Assembly: GCA_008828725.1 (NCBI GenBank)
Contig: MEHQ01002657.1
Coordinates: 412,243-476,242 of the forward strand
Origin: Saccharina japonica
Taxonomy: Eukaryota; Sar; Phaeophyceae; Laminariales; Laminariaceae
Direction of reading: 5' to 3'
Length of the DNA: 64,000 nucleotides
Shown in pieces: positions 12,901 to 24,657 of the stretch. The notes beneath the pieces were generated by a model. The model was not told the origin of the DNA. It did no database searches and saw nothing but the letters and a program-made list of their open reading frames with translations. The position numbers and the translations under genes were made by a program. Each line of letters begins with the position of its first letter. Positions within the stretch are counted from its first letter, which is position 1.

Positions 12901-14418
12901 CGTTTTCAAATTAACAGAAGACCTACGTATTGGTTATTGTACTGCTTTACTTTTATAGGAGTATACTATTAATAATACACTCATCAACACTCATCCGTTC
13001 TTCTCTGGAGAGTTATTTTGTCCAGATCGTGTTGCGAAAAGGCGTTTTGACCCTCAAGAACCGCCCTCCCTTTTTGGAGACAGTTTTCAGATACAAGTTT
13101 ATGTACAGAGTGCAGTACTACAGGCGTTAACCCCTGTCCTTTCTCTGTCTTGCGCCGGTTACTCTAACCCTACAGGAACCAGCTGTCCATCGGCGTGTTG
13201 CTGGACGCCCACGGACAGGTTGCAAACCATGTGGGGGTGCTGTGCGAGGTCAACCAGATGCCGCCCGCGGTTTTCCACCGCCTCTTGCACAGGTGAGACC
13301 TCTACTTCTGGTTCCTGTGTTGAATGTCTCTCGATTTTTTTGTAGGCTGGAAGCAAAAACTGACTTGAAACTGCGCTTTTTTTCAGTTCGAACGGATGCT
13401 GTAACCGCAGGTTCTTCAACCCGAATAGTTCGTATGCTATTGATAGTGCTTGTTTCCCCCCCTCACCCCCGATGCGTGTTCAATGGTTGAATGACGAAGG
13501 TGAGCAACAAATGACTATCCCGGCCCCCGCCTCCCCACCGCCTTCCACGGGTACGGTACACGAAGCGCGATTTTCAGTCAAGCTGAGCCACCACGTTGCG
13601 GTGTCCCGTTCCTCTTACATAGGCAGCAACACAGCCAAACTCCACATGCCACGTGCAAACGCCAAAGCGGCATCTATTCTTCGACGGCTTGACGGTTTGT
13701 CCACATGGCCACCTTGTGTTTTGATGTCGGCGAAGAGAGAAGTTTTCATTATTTTGTACACCTTGCGTAGGGGCCCTTTCCCCTGCCCCCCCCGCCCCCC
13801 CCCCCAACCCCACCTCCCTTTTTTAGACGAATCAACCACTTCGACGCTGTCATGCATATGCGAGAAAGTCCGCCTCAAAAAATATTCTTGGTAGTAAATA
13901 TGCAGCTCACCCTTCATGCGACTCGCCGAACTCCTCACGCCGCTTTCGCAGTTGATGCAAGCAATTTATCTGCCTGGTATTTAGGTGAAAACCCGACGTG
14001 CTCCGTCCCAGCATTGTAGGGATGGGAGGATGTACGGTCGTACGACTACGGTCATCCCATGACACGAGTATACCCCCCCTTCGCCCCTCCCCCTTTAGAG
14101 GTGCACGTGCCACACCTTGTGCATGCCTCCTTTCCTCAACATACCCCTAACCCTGCGATACCCCCCCCCCCCCCCCTCCCCGTTTCCCTCTATAGGGTGC
14201 CCCTGCCAGAAAGCCTCCTAAACGACGAGTCGTCTGACAGCGAAGACTCCTCTGATACCATGGTTAATGTCGGTACTACCGCCTCCTCCTCCGGCGGCGG
14301 CAGCGGCGGCGCACGTTCGGCCAACGCCAGCAGCAGCAGCTCAAGTACCACCGTGTCTTCTCCCAGGGTGGTGGACAGGCTGCGTAGGACTAGGGCGGCG
14401 GCAGCGATACGGAATTAA
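6901..14418 (+). CDS. AUREO: Aureochrome: bZIP-LOV blue-light transcription factor
   Basis: Four exons join in phase: 6901-7429, 10539-11463, 13176-13292 and 14196-14418 (stop TAA), giving 597 aa. An in-frame ATG at 6889 would add four residues. Order: acidic/Pro-rich N-terminus, basic KKNKKK patch (~180), acidic run (~235-255), bZIP (~263-305, basic region NREHAKRSR followed by a leucine zipper), then LOV (~394-515). bZIP before LOV is the aureochrome arrangement. In LOV, GKNCRFLQGPGTD carries the flavin-adduct cysteine (Cys444), and LNYKADGTPFWNQL keeps the flavin-contacting asparagines. The I-beta strand reads HVGVLCEV, so Leu507 replaces the usual Gln. The C-terminal exon is Ser/Gly-rich. 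Expected nuclear, flavin-binding, blue-light-tuned DNA binding. Confidence 0.95.
9308..9418. repeat. Tandem duplication, 61-bp period, in aureochrome intron 1
   Basis: TTTTTATTGGAGGTCGCATC followed by TCCTCTGGGAGAAGCACGAC occurs twice, at 9308-9357 and 9369-9418, nearly identical. Confidence 0.85.
9689..9748. repeat. Dispersed repeat with (CA)n core, second copy
   Basis: GTCGACGGGTAGAAAGGAAG then GGTTTAATATGAAGAACACA and a (CA)n run. It closely matches 4592-4643. It lies in aureochrome intron 1. Confidence 0.7.
9777..9853. repeat. ~88-bp family B repeat
   Basis: GAACTGAAAAAAGGGTCCC through GGGGGACCAGTTCTTAGGGG in aureochrome intron 1. A more diverged copy lies at 10003-10078. Confidence 0.65.
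13900..14092 (+). repeat. C-tail repeat, subfamily 2
   Basis: TGCAGCTCACCCTTCATGCG through AAAACCCGACGTGCTCCGTC to GAGTATACCCCCCCTTCG. It lies in the last aureochrome intron, ahead of the pyrimidine tract of exon 14196-14418. Confidence 0.75.
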
Positions 14419-16280
14419 CTGCCCCCGTCGTTATGCAGCGAAGCGGGGGGTGCATCGCGTATCGTGCACGCGTGTTTGTAATTTTGGGGCGGGTGGTTGA
14501 GACGCGGGCCGGGTCGCGGGGCGTCGGGTCGGGGCGGGGCGGGTCGGGTCGGGGGTGTTGGGCGGAACGGGTAGAGACCCTGCTCTGCTATGCTCTGAAC
14601 CGACCTGGGCCTTGAAGCCGTGACGGCGGGATTCGAAGCCTGAAGCGTTGTTGGCCAGACGGGAGTGGTCATCGGAGGCAGGCGGCTTATCCTATGGCAC
14701 TAAAGGCTTAATGTGATTGTGTACCTCGGTATTTTCCTTTTTTTTTGTCACACACCCCGCGTTGTTTTCGCGTCTTGTTTGTTTCGAGTGCTCGATAGGG
14801 TGAGGCCTTCCGGATCTAGCGGTTACGTATATGCAGCGTTTTTGTTTTGGTTCCAGCGTCACGACAAAAATGCGTGCGTGCGTACGTACGTACGTAAGTG
14901 GCTCTTGCGGCAGCTGGAAGGCTCAAAGGTTTTGGCCCTCGCCCGCCAGCTGTCGGGAGAGCTTTGCAGTGGGACTGATCTTTTATTCACCTCTCTTTAC
15001 TACTGCAATAATTAGACAACTCTAATAATAATGTAATTCGTCCCACGAAGCGTGGGGTGCAGTTTTTGTGCAAGAAAGGGTTGATTAATGTGCGCCGGCT
15101 GGTGGGTGGGGGTGCTAGCGACGTGTGTTTTGCGTGTCTCGTTCGATTTTCGGATCCTTTCCGGTCATATAGATGGTGGGCGGTTTGCTTCGTACGGGTT
15201 TCGGTTATAAACGAACAAAAAGTGCCGCGGGAGTTTTTTTTTTGTGTAAATACTTGTTTGGCACTTTTAGTACGTACGTACGGTTTTTCACACCTTGGAA
15301 TGTAGTGTTCAGAAGAACGGGAGGAGCGGGATGAATGGATGGATGGTTCCGTGGGCCTCTTTTTGGGACGTACAAAGGTATTAGTTACACAGCCGCGATA
15401 TATGCTATTAATAGAGAGGTCGCCCCCCCCCCCCTCCCGAGCTGCATGTTTTGCGTATTTATATTTTGAATGTCGGGGGTGGGTGCACTTTTTACTTTTA
15501 TTATCCTTTGTCAGAGGGCGTCTTTAGATCAACGGGTAACACTCGGTGATCGCAGGCAGGTACATGAAACACGAGGCGGCGTCATAGACGTCATAACTGC
15601 CTGGAGTGTCTCGAGAGGGTGTATGTTTTTTAGATTGGAGTGAGGTATTAGTCTGGGCACGACAGCGCCGGCGTCAATTTTTTTTTGTCGGCTTGTATGC
15701 CCACTTCTTGGGTTTTATCTCACCACGGTAAAAAGCGAGGGGTAGACAAGAGATGTCTTCTCTCCTACGTAGCCAGGCCAGCAAAGGGAGAGAGAGGCAG
15801 GGCTGCGAAATTTTTGTTGTTTTCGTTTTTTTTTTTTCTTGTCGGTGATGGGGAGTTTTTTTTTTCTTCCGGGTTTAGGTTTTGCCAGCAGTTCGGCACG
15901 CACCACGCTGGAGACTTGAAGGGGACGCTTACACACTGATTGGTGGACAGTGGGCGAATAGAAAGTTGCACATGCTTGACGATGATGATGATGATGATAA
16001 TGTGAGGATGATTGCAATTGCATGCGTGCGTGTTGCCGAGTAGAAAACTGCGTTTGTTCTGACTGCTTTGATGAAGGAGGGACAAGAGAGATATTTAGCT
16101 GTTGCGTTCGTTTGTCGGTTGAACGGTCAGAAATCCTCGCGCTCCTTGTTATAAGGCGGTTTATTTTCCGCTCCGTTTTTCTGGCGGCGGCCGCGCCCGC
16201 GGCTGGGTGCGCTTTATGTGGAAATATGTTGTTCCGTTCTTCGATGGCGTCGATAATATGAATTCTAGACTAATCAACTC

Positions 16281-16440
16281 TTGGCTGAGGCACATATATA
16301 TGAGGAGTTCGCGAAGCTTCCAAAACTTATCATCACTGCTTAGGCAGGAAAGGGAGTTGTTTTGGCTGAGGCATATACATGGGGGGGGTTCGCAAAGCTT
16401 CCAAAACTCATCACTGTTTAAGCAGGGAAGGGAGTTGGCA
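16281..16440. repeat. Two-unit tandem repeat (~80 bp)
   Basis: TTGGCTGAGGCACATATATA ... GCTTCCAAAACTTATCATCA ... AAAGGGAGTTG is followed by a second, similar unit starting at about 16361. Confidence 0.8.
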
Positions 16441-17167
16441 AAGAAAGCTGCGTGAAGCATCATCAGATTAACGTTCTTGACTTTTTTTTAATGACATTTG
16501 CTACATGCGGTATCATACCTGGTCAATATGTTTTTCATCTGCCACACAAAAATGTGTTAAGTCCTGCGGGGCGGCATTTATGTATGTCCAAACGAGAGCA
16601 GAGAGATTCATTAATGCGGCCCTGTCCCTCTTCCCCTTGCTCAGCTTTTGGTAGTGAGGAGGGCATAAATGTCCTACAGTACAGCCGCCCGCCTTGGTCT
16701 ACGAGTATCTACTGTAGTGGTCGCCCTCGAGCACTACGATTACTACTACTACTACTGTTGATACTGCAGTACCTGGTACGCGACAGATGTTAAGATCTCT
16801 TATTTTTGGCCAGACTGGAATTATCATGTAAGACTGGGTGTGTTCCCACACCATTTTCAGTACAAAGAGGTCACATTCTTATGTTTTCCCCAAAATCTCA
16901 GTCTCAAATTCTTGAGTATCAGATTATGTCGCATCCTTGAGTATCAGATTATGTCGCGTACTGTGTACTAATGATACTGTACTGCTAGCAGCGATGATGT
17001 CAAGGGTTCGATTCTCCTTCATGCACGATGGGGTTTTTGTTTCACGAAAGACATCAACTGCCGCGAGCGCCTACTCGTAACGTGGGTAGTAAGCACATTT
17101 CGACGCGAGTCCACGATGAGGGAAGAAAATGCGGAACCCCTCTCGCTATGAACATGCGAGGCGTGTA

Positions 17168-17245
17168 CCGTAGTAGGCGGGGGGGGGGGGTGTACTCGAT
17201 ATCCATGCATGACCGTAGTCGTATGACCAAGTCGGGGGGGGGGGG
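17168..17245 (-). repeat. C-tail repeat, subfamily 2 (minus strand)
   Basis: A G-run then GTGTACTCGATATCCATGCA and TGACCGTAGTCGTATGACCA, the reverse complement of the conserved right half. A second G-run follows at ~17236. Confidence 0.65.
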
Positions 17246-17249
17246 AAGA

Positions 17250-20200
17250 GCATATTATGACCCCGGATCTGGGATACGTTCGTGTGTGCGCCAGGGGTTG
17301 GTGACACAAACTATCCCCAAAACGGTGCGCAGCGGCCAACGGATCTACACCGTCTTCTTTCGACTCTTCTTGCTCAACGTTTTCGGCTGAGGGGGGCCGC
17401 TGACGACTCTAAACCTACCGAGGGTGATGGTTGCTCAGAATTTTGTGCGGAGCTTAGTGTGTCTGTTTCAACCTCTGCGCTGTCCTCACGTGGTATACTC
17501 GGAACGATCGGGCACGCGTCTAAAACTACACCTGACTCGAACTGACCGATCATTGCAACGCATGGAACACTGTTCAACTACTAAAACATTCGGAATCAGT
17601 GTGGGGGGACGTATGATATTTACGCTTTCAATGAACTCATTCGGAATAGTATTGATAATCTCTCTGTACCGTAGACCATAACTGTTCTTTTGATTCCTCC
17701 GACGATAATGGCTGGCAACTAACCGCTAACTGGCTCTCATGCAATTTGCCGGTGAGATACTATTCACTTTAGCAGCCGATATTGAGTGTTAAAGTCGCCT
17801 CTGGGTGATACCGCTTGCTCCTACAAAAAATACTTTTACGTCCCCCGGCTCGATTAAACGACATTACTCGTAGACATCAGCTGTCGCCGGAAGAGGCAGA
17901 CGCGACAACGCATCGACCGACGTGGAAACGGACGTGGGTGTCGCGCAGCCTGCTTCAGCGATCGGTGACAAGAGGGTGCAACACTGCAATAATTTGAAAC
18001 TTCGCCGCAATCGTTACTCTGCAGTTCACCTAAACAAGGAACCTTGCCAACAGCCCCTGTTTTCCGGCCCTGGATAAGGGAGGGTGCAATGGGCGAAGCC
18101 AGCCTCATGCGTGACTCCGGGCCTCCAATCACACCCAACGGGGTCGTGTGTACAAACGACCGGGGAGCATCCGATTCCCCTCCTGATTTTCTGATATCAT
18201 TAAAACCTGGACATTGAAACATGGCTCATCCATGTTCCAATCTGAAGTTGCTGGTAAACGTAGGTCGATGACCCCCCCCGTGTTCACCGGCTTCTCGTCG
18301 TGCAACGGAACATACCACCCTATTCTCGGTGGGCTGGACATTTCCGCTACTACACCGCGTAACAACTCGTACTGGCTGTACCATTCTCGGACGCATGCTG
18401 CGATAGAGGTAGTACTTTTAGGCTGGTTGATTTTGTTTCTGAACCAGGGTGCTCCTTAACCCAAGATCGTCGGAATTTCATTATTTTTGTGTTGCAATAT
18501 TGTTCGCTTTAGGGCCCGTTTTAACGAAGAAGAAAAAAAATCAATTTGGATTTTTTTTTATTCAAATCCGCTTTTCATTGGTCAACACACGCACCAGCAC
18601 CAAAGATTAGGATCTTGGGGCATAAAAATTGGTGCTGGTGCGTGTGTTGACCAATGAAAAGCGAATTTTTATTTTTATTTTTCAAAATTGAATTTATTTT
18701 ATACTCGTTAATACAGGCCCTTATACTGTTTATACTGAGGCCGTGGGATTGTTCATCGGGTAGCAATTTTTTTCCCTCCAAAAAAAAAAAACGTTTTTGG
18801 GTGAGGAATATGTAGCTTCTCACGTGACAACCCTCATAAAAAAAAAACTTGATGCACCTTGTACCGTAGCCTGCGTCCTCGGACAGCCTGATAGATTTGC
18901 TACACTTTGGTCCGGGCGGTATCGCATCACCCTTCAAAGAGGGGCAATACGACAACACACGAACCGGGGAGTCTCGTACACGACAGGGCCTCGGCTGGCA
19001 GACAGCGGGCGGTAAAAGGAGGTCCGCGGTTACTTCGCTGTCTTCCATAAGTGGGGATACTGCCGAAGGTGCCGCCGATGTAGGTCGACTTTTTATGTAC
19101 GTCGTCGGCATCCTATGGAGACTGACTACCCGTGGACGGGCGCTTTTGCTCGTATTTTGCGCCTCATCCGATTCTTGATGAAATGTCGACGTTCGTTGAC
19201 CTCGTGCGGAGAGCCGGCGCCGAAATCGGCTGTGAACTGGTCGAAATGGTTAATACAATCGAGGTCACAGTCACGAAAACAATGGCCATTGCTGCTGCAA
19301 TTGATGCAGCGCTGGCTTATGCGACGGCGGGCCTCCTGAGACTCGGCCGAGTTATATTCGTACTTGAAAATTTTCGGCAGTCTCGGTCGCGCAGATGTTT
19401 GGCCGACCGAATAGACTTGCGTCCATTCGTTCTCTCGTCCTCAATATCTACTTCGTGTGCGTTGTCCAACACGTCGTAAAAAATTGTGGCCACTGACCGT
19501 CATTTACGCGGGGCTTGCTGTTGGCGGTGCGCGGGGTTGGAAATATTGCAGGGCACCGATGGTTAAATGTTTGGCTGGTTGTGCCCGAGGGTCGAGTTGT
19601 CCCTGGACTCCTCGAAGGTTTCCCATACGTGCTCAATGGTTCAAAACCGTCCGTTGAGTTTCGCGCCCAAAACCAGCATGCAAGAGGGGGACTGATTGGC
19701 AAGAGAGGCCTTTATGTTACCAAGAATGGTGGACAAACTTGGACTCAAATCGCCCCATGTTTAAAACAGCCGTGACGACGACTTTCAGCTCAGTCAACAA
19801 ATCCTTGAAAAGGGTGCCCGGTGGCACCTGGAACCGTGCGAGCATGATTGGCACTTGCGCGGGATTGAATGGTTGAAAAATCACGCGAAGTCCTTGAGAA
19901 TCATTTCCAAAGCAGCTGGCCCCGACAGGCTACGAGTACCTGCTTCTATCTTAGTTGCTACTGCCGCGACAGAGCTGTTGATAGCCGCCTGAATTTTCGC
20001 CTTGCCAGGGGCACGTTCCGAATGGACTCAAGAACGTGCCGTTGGGAGGGGCATATCCAATTACTGTAGGTTGCCAATTTTCGGGGTCGGTGCCGCCAGC
20101 TATCTCTCGCAAGACCCTTACAGAATGGCGCAAACTGTTGTTCATCTGATCGAGCTCGAACGCGCTAGACGAATCCTCTAGAGGCAACGGCGAAGCTGGC

Positions 20201-20536
20201 GGCAGCAGCTTGCCGTTTAGATTCATAAAGGCGTGTTTGACCGTGCTTGTGCTGCGTTCTCAGCGACAGAAAGAAAAACGGGGGAAAATGAGGTACCGAA
20301 TTGAACGGCGCAGCAGCACCTTGACGAGTGGCGTTGGCGTACGTGTTCGGTGGTGGTGGTGGTGGCGGTGGTGGTGGCGCCCCCTGTGCTCCAGGAAAGG
20401 CAGGCGCCGGTGGTGGTGGAGCGCCCCCGTGCGGCGGCGGCGGCGGCGGTGCGTTGCCGTAGCCATGGGGTGGCGCGGTGTCGTACCCCACAGGTGGTGC
20501 GTGGCCGTATCCCGATGATGGTGCGGCGCCGTATCC
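17250..20536 (-). mobile_element. Eroded unidentified mobile-element body (fossil)
   Basis: Minus-strand reading continues from the left arm of the inverted duplication into Pro/Gly/Tyr-rich and then non-repetitive protein-like text, broken many times. No reverse-transcriptase, integrase or capsid motif was recognised, so the family is open. A Tourist-like MITE (18512-18720) is inserted in it and so is younger. The left limit is uncertain. Confidence 0.35.
18512..18720. mobile_element. Tourist-like MITE (PIF/Harbinger type), TSD TTA
   Basis: Starts GGGCCCGTTTTAACGAAGAA and ends ACTCGTTAATACAGGCCC, with TTA on both sides (18509-18511 and 18721-18723). The core is a long hairpin: CTTTTCATTGGTCAACACAC pairs with GTGTGTTGACCAATGAAAAG. 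GGGCC ends with a 3-bp TWA duplication fit PIF/Harbinger. Closely matches 50899-51108 and both ends of 40634-42473. Confidence 0.88.
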
Positions 20537-23500
20537 CGAAGGAGGTCCGGCGCCATATCCCGATGGTGGTGCGATGCCGTACGGAGACGGCGCCGAGCGT
20601 ATCCGTACGCAGGAGGTGGCGGTGTAGGTTGCTGGCCAGCATGATGGTGGTGTACCAAGCCCGAGAAACCGCGAGGCGGCAACAGTTGTGGTACGGGCGC
20701 AGAATACAATCGCGGTTGAGGAGGCTGCGTCATCGCCGAGTGATGAGTTGGCTCATACACCGTCTTGGTGACAGAGGCCCCCTCACCACGCTGCATATAG
20801 GAGAACCCGAACCCCGCTGCGCCGTTCCGTGCGGCGCAACCGTCGAGCCGGCCTCGAGGCCCATCTGAGCGAACTCGTGCTCCATCGCGACCAAGACTCG
20901 AGGCGGCAACTCGGCGGTGGTTGATGGTCGGGGGGGCAAAGATGGAAGCGGCGAGGCCAACGGACAATCGACGTGCATACTCGCTGGCAGCGTGAACAAA
21001 GGCTCAATGTCAGCTATCATGGAGGGAGGTAACTCCGCACGTAACGACGGGGGCATCGTCAAGACCAAAGGCGCCTGCGTACCGGGCGTCTCGTGCCGAT
21101 GTATGGCGAAGCCTCGCGAGTAGACGCGACCGGTCGGCAAGCGGGTGGCGGCAGCAGAAACCGCAATGGCCGGAGCAGCAATGACGGATCCGCCCGCAGG
21201 CGGTCGAAGATTTTCCCCTGCCTTCACGTCTGAGATACCACCGGAGACGGGGATCGGCGAAGAGGGAGCAGACCAGCGCGCGACGACGGCACGGTGCTTA
21301 CGGACATCAGTGACGCTTGACGCCCGCAACTCCGCACCGGCCTCCGCGATGCGCGCCGCGTCTGCCGAGGCAGCCTCACTGGCCGCCGTGACCTTGGCCA
21401 GTTCGATGTCGATCTCCTTCTTGGCTGCGAGAAAGGCCCTCTTTCGGGCCTGAACTTCCCGTATCCTGTTGCGCAGCTTGTCAGCTGCAGACCGGGCTGA
21501 AAAATCCTGTGCACGGAGGCGACGATCCATCTCGCGTGCGGATTCTTGCGCGCAGAACAAGTTCGCCTGCGCTTCCGCCGTCGACGTGGGCGACAGTGCA
21601 CGTGCACCCGCGTGGAAACGAGCAATGGCTGCCTCACGGTAGAGGGGCGGTTGGGAGCCGTCTCGGGTGGCGAGAAAGCAGCCAAAAGAGCCGCCACCTG
21701 GTCGGGTTGAAAAAATTCCGCGGCAGCCCCAAGAGCATGCTCTTGCTCTGGGGTGAAAGACACGCGGCTGTGGCCAGAGGCCATCGACGCCGAGGAGGGC
21801 ATCGGGGATGAAACCGACGGGCTGAGATCGTCGGAGTGAGAAGATGCAGACGGAGGGGCTGGCGTGGGTAGATCGGGAGACGAGACGGGAGGAACGGAGC
21901 TAGCGAGGAGGCTGGATTGGGAGCGAGTCACTCTCGTTTCCGAGTTTCTGGCGATTGGTGCGGGGTCCGAGGCACTGCTTGGAGGAGCGCCGCCGGGTAC
22001 ATCAGACATATTCACGTAACGATTGCCTACAGTAGACGAACGCCAATGTAGTTTAGGGAATCGTTACGTGCAACATGTCTGATGTACCCCGATTGCCTAC
22101 AGTAGACGAACGCCAATGTAGTTTAGGGAATCGTTACGTGCAACATGTCTGATGTACCCGGCGGCGCCCCTCCAAGCAGTGCCTCGGACCCCGGACCAAT
22201 CGCCAGAAACTCGGAAACGAGAGTGACTCGCTCCCAATCCAGCCTCCTCGCTAGCTCGGTTCCTCCCGTCTCGTCTCCCGATCTACCCACGCCGGTCCCT
22301 CCGTCCGCATCTTCTCACTCCGATGATCTCAGCCCGTCGGTTTCATCCCCGATGCCCTCCGCGGCGTCCGTGGCCACTGGCCACAGCCGCGTGTCTTGCA
22401 CCCCAGAGCAAGAGCATGCTCTTGGGGCTGCCGCGGAATTTTTTCCACCCGACCAGGTGGCGGGTCTTTTGGCTGCTTTCTCGCCACCCGAGACGGCTCC
22501 CAACCGCCTCTCCACCGACGCAGACCAAGAAGTTGCGCGCTCCCTCGCTGTCCGTGAGGCAGCCATTGCTCGTTTCCACGCGGGTGCACGTGCACTGTCG
22601 CCCACTTCGGCGGCGGAAGCGCAGGCGAACTTGTTCTGCGCGCAAGAATCCGCACGTGAGATAGATCGTCGCCTCCGTGCACAGGATTTTTCAGCCCGGT
22701 CTGCAGCTGACAAGCTACGCAACAGGATACGGGAAGTTCAGGCCCGAAAGAGGGCCTTTCTCGCAGCCAAGAAGGAGATCGACATCGAACTGGCCAAGGT
22801 CACGGCGGCCAGTGAGGCTGCCTCGGCAGACGCGGCGCGCATCGCGGAGGCCGGTGCGGAGTTGCGGGCGTCAAGCGTCACTGATGTCCGTAAGCACCGT
22901 GCCGTCGTCGCGCGCTGGTCTACTCCCTCTTCGCCGATCCCCGTCTCCGGTGGTATCTCAGACGTGAAGGCAGGGGAAAATCTTCGACCGCCTGCGGGCG
23001 GATCCGTCATTGCTGCTCCGGCCATTGCGGTTTCTGCTGCCGCCACCCGCTTGCCGACCGGTCGCGTCTACTCGCGAGGCTTCGCCATACATCGGCACGA
23101 GACGCCCGGTACGCAGGCGCCTTTGGTCTTGACGATGCCCCCGTCGTTACGTGCGGAGTTACCTCCCTCCATGATAGCTGACAATGAGCCTTTGTTCACG
23201 CTGCCAGCGAGTATGCACGTCGATCGTCCGCTGGCCTCGCCGCTTCCATCTTTGCCCCCCCGACCATCAACCACCGCCGAGTTGCCGCCTCGAGTCTTGG
23301 CCGCGATGGAACGCGAGTTCGCCCAGATGGGCCTCGAGGCCGGCTCGACGGTTGCGCCGCACGGAACGGCGCAGCGGGGTTCGGGTTCTCCTATATGCAG
23401 CGTGGTGAGGGGGCCTCTATCACCAAGACGGTGTATGAGCCAACTCATCACTCGGCGATTACGCAGCCTCCTCAACCGCGATTGTATTCTGCGCCCGTAC

Positions 23501-23658
23501 CACAACTGTTGCCGCCTCGCGGTTTCTCGGGCTTGGTACACCACCATCATGCTGGCCAGCAACCTACACCGCCACCTCCTGCGTACGGATACGCTCCGGC
23601 GCCGTCTCCGTACGGCGTCGCACCACCATCGGGATATGGCGCCGGACCTCCTTCGGAA
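20537..23658. mobile_element. 1.5-kb inverted duplication of a gag-like ORF (fossil)
   Basis: Two arms (about 20537-22020 and 22137-23658) are near-identical reverse complements around a ~115-bp spacer. Each encodes the same unrecognised protein, starting MSDVPGGAPPSSASD. It has a Ser/Pro-rich N-terminus, an Ala/Arg/Glu-rich coiled-coil-like middle and a Pro/Tyr/Gly-rich C-terminus. The right arm is open over about 535 codons; the left arm is broken. The composition suggests a structural (gag-like) protein of a mobile element, but no diagnostic motif is seen. Both arms being so alike implies a recent duplication or active gene conversion. Confidence 0.55.
22022..22158. repeat. ~69-bp direct duplication at the centre of the inverted repeat
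   Basis: CGATTGCCTACAGTAGACGA through GTTACGTGCAACATGTCTG occurs twice in a row between the two arms, so the ORF start context of the right arm is duplicated. Confidence 0.8.
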
Positions 23659-24571
23659 AAATTTAAAAATAAAAAATAATTTGATCAATCCTACAGTCAA
23701 ACCCCTCTTCAAGATGGCCTCCCTGAAAGGCTTTGGAAACCCCGAAACGTGATGGTGGGTCCAAAACACACCGAGGCTCCGCGGACTCCAGCGGCGCGCA
23801 AGAGCTTTTCCGTGCGCGTTTCCGCGGTTCGAGTTGTCTACGATGAGGTACGTCACCTATGCTCAAACGCACGCGAGTCGAGCAAGCATATCGATGTTGT
23901 TCTGGGCCAAGCGCGTGCAACGAGCGAGAGAGAGAGAATGTGTTCTTCTGCCAAAACAAGTGTCTAAATAAGGTGCTTGCTTGCATCACGCTTGTGCTTT
24001 GTGTTCTTGTGGGAATGGTGTCTGATGCACCACTGCTGCTGCCGACAAATACACGTTCACCTTGCTTCGGTTTTACGAGCCACGACTCTGTGGCTGGCGT
24101 TGGCGTAGCATACCTGGGATGGGTGTCGCGACAGCTGTGCAGCAGTGTCGGCTTGTACTTTTTTTTGCTTTTTTTGCTTTGGAAAATGAGAAACGACCAA
24201 GAAGTAAAACGTAACACCTGTTGTTCTTGGCGATTCGGGCGAAACCTTGGCGAAACCGATGTTGGGCTGGATGGATACACGAGTGACTCTCGTGAATCCC
24301 GATCTCGGCCATCAGCCAACCCGACCTCTGCTGTGCCACGTAAATCTTTGCGTCCATGAATGCTGAGGCTGAGATTGGAAAATGCACGGCGCAGATCGAA
24401 TTTATACGCAGCTTTGGAGTCCATTATCCCGCAGCAAGGTCAATAGTTTTTTTTCGCTTACGTACGTGCCGAGGACACCGACCGTTTTGAGCACTGATTT
24501 TGAACAATGACCAATCAACAAGTCCCTGCTACGTACGTACTGACTCTGTAGTAGTCTTACATCATACTGGT

Positions 24572-24572
24572 A

Positions 24573-24611
<39 letters not shown>

Positions 24612-24620
24612 GCTGCTGCT
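24572..24620. repeat. (CTG)n microsatellite
   Basis: About a dozen uninterrupted GCT/CTG triplets followed by an interrupted run, ending ~40 bp before the first recognisable SEC61 exon. It probably lies in intron 1. Confidence 0.9.
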
Positions 24621-24657
24621 CTAACTCGGCGTGCAAACATCATCAACCACGCAACAG

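Larger units (their letters stand above)
14419..17250. other. Intergenic region after aureochrome
   Basis: No recognisable gene. It contains a GGGTCGGGTCGGG stretch near 14520-14550, a direct repeat at 16281-16440, a 26-bp direct duplication at 16911-16962 (TTGAGTATCAGATTATGTCG) and a minus-strand C-tail repeat at 17168-17245. Confidence 0.55.

Noticed and set aside
16990-17040. GGGTTCGATTCTCC, a B-box-like motif
   Set aside because: No acceptor, D or anticodon arms around it.
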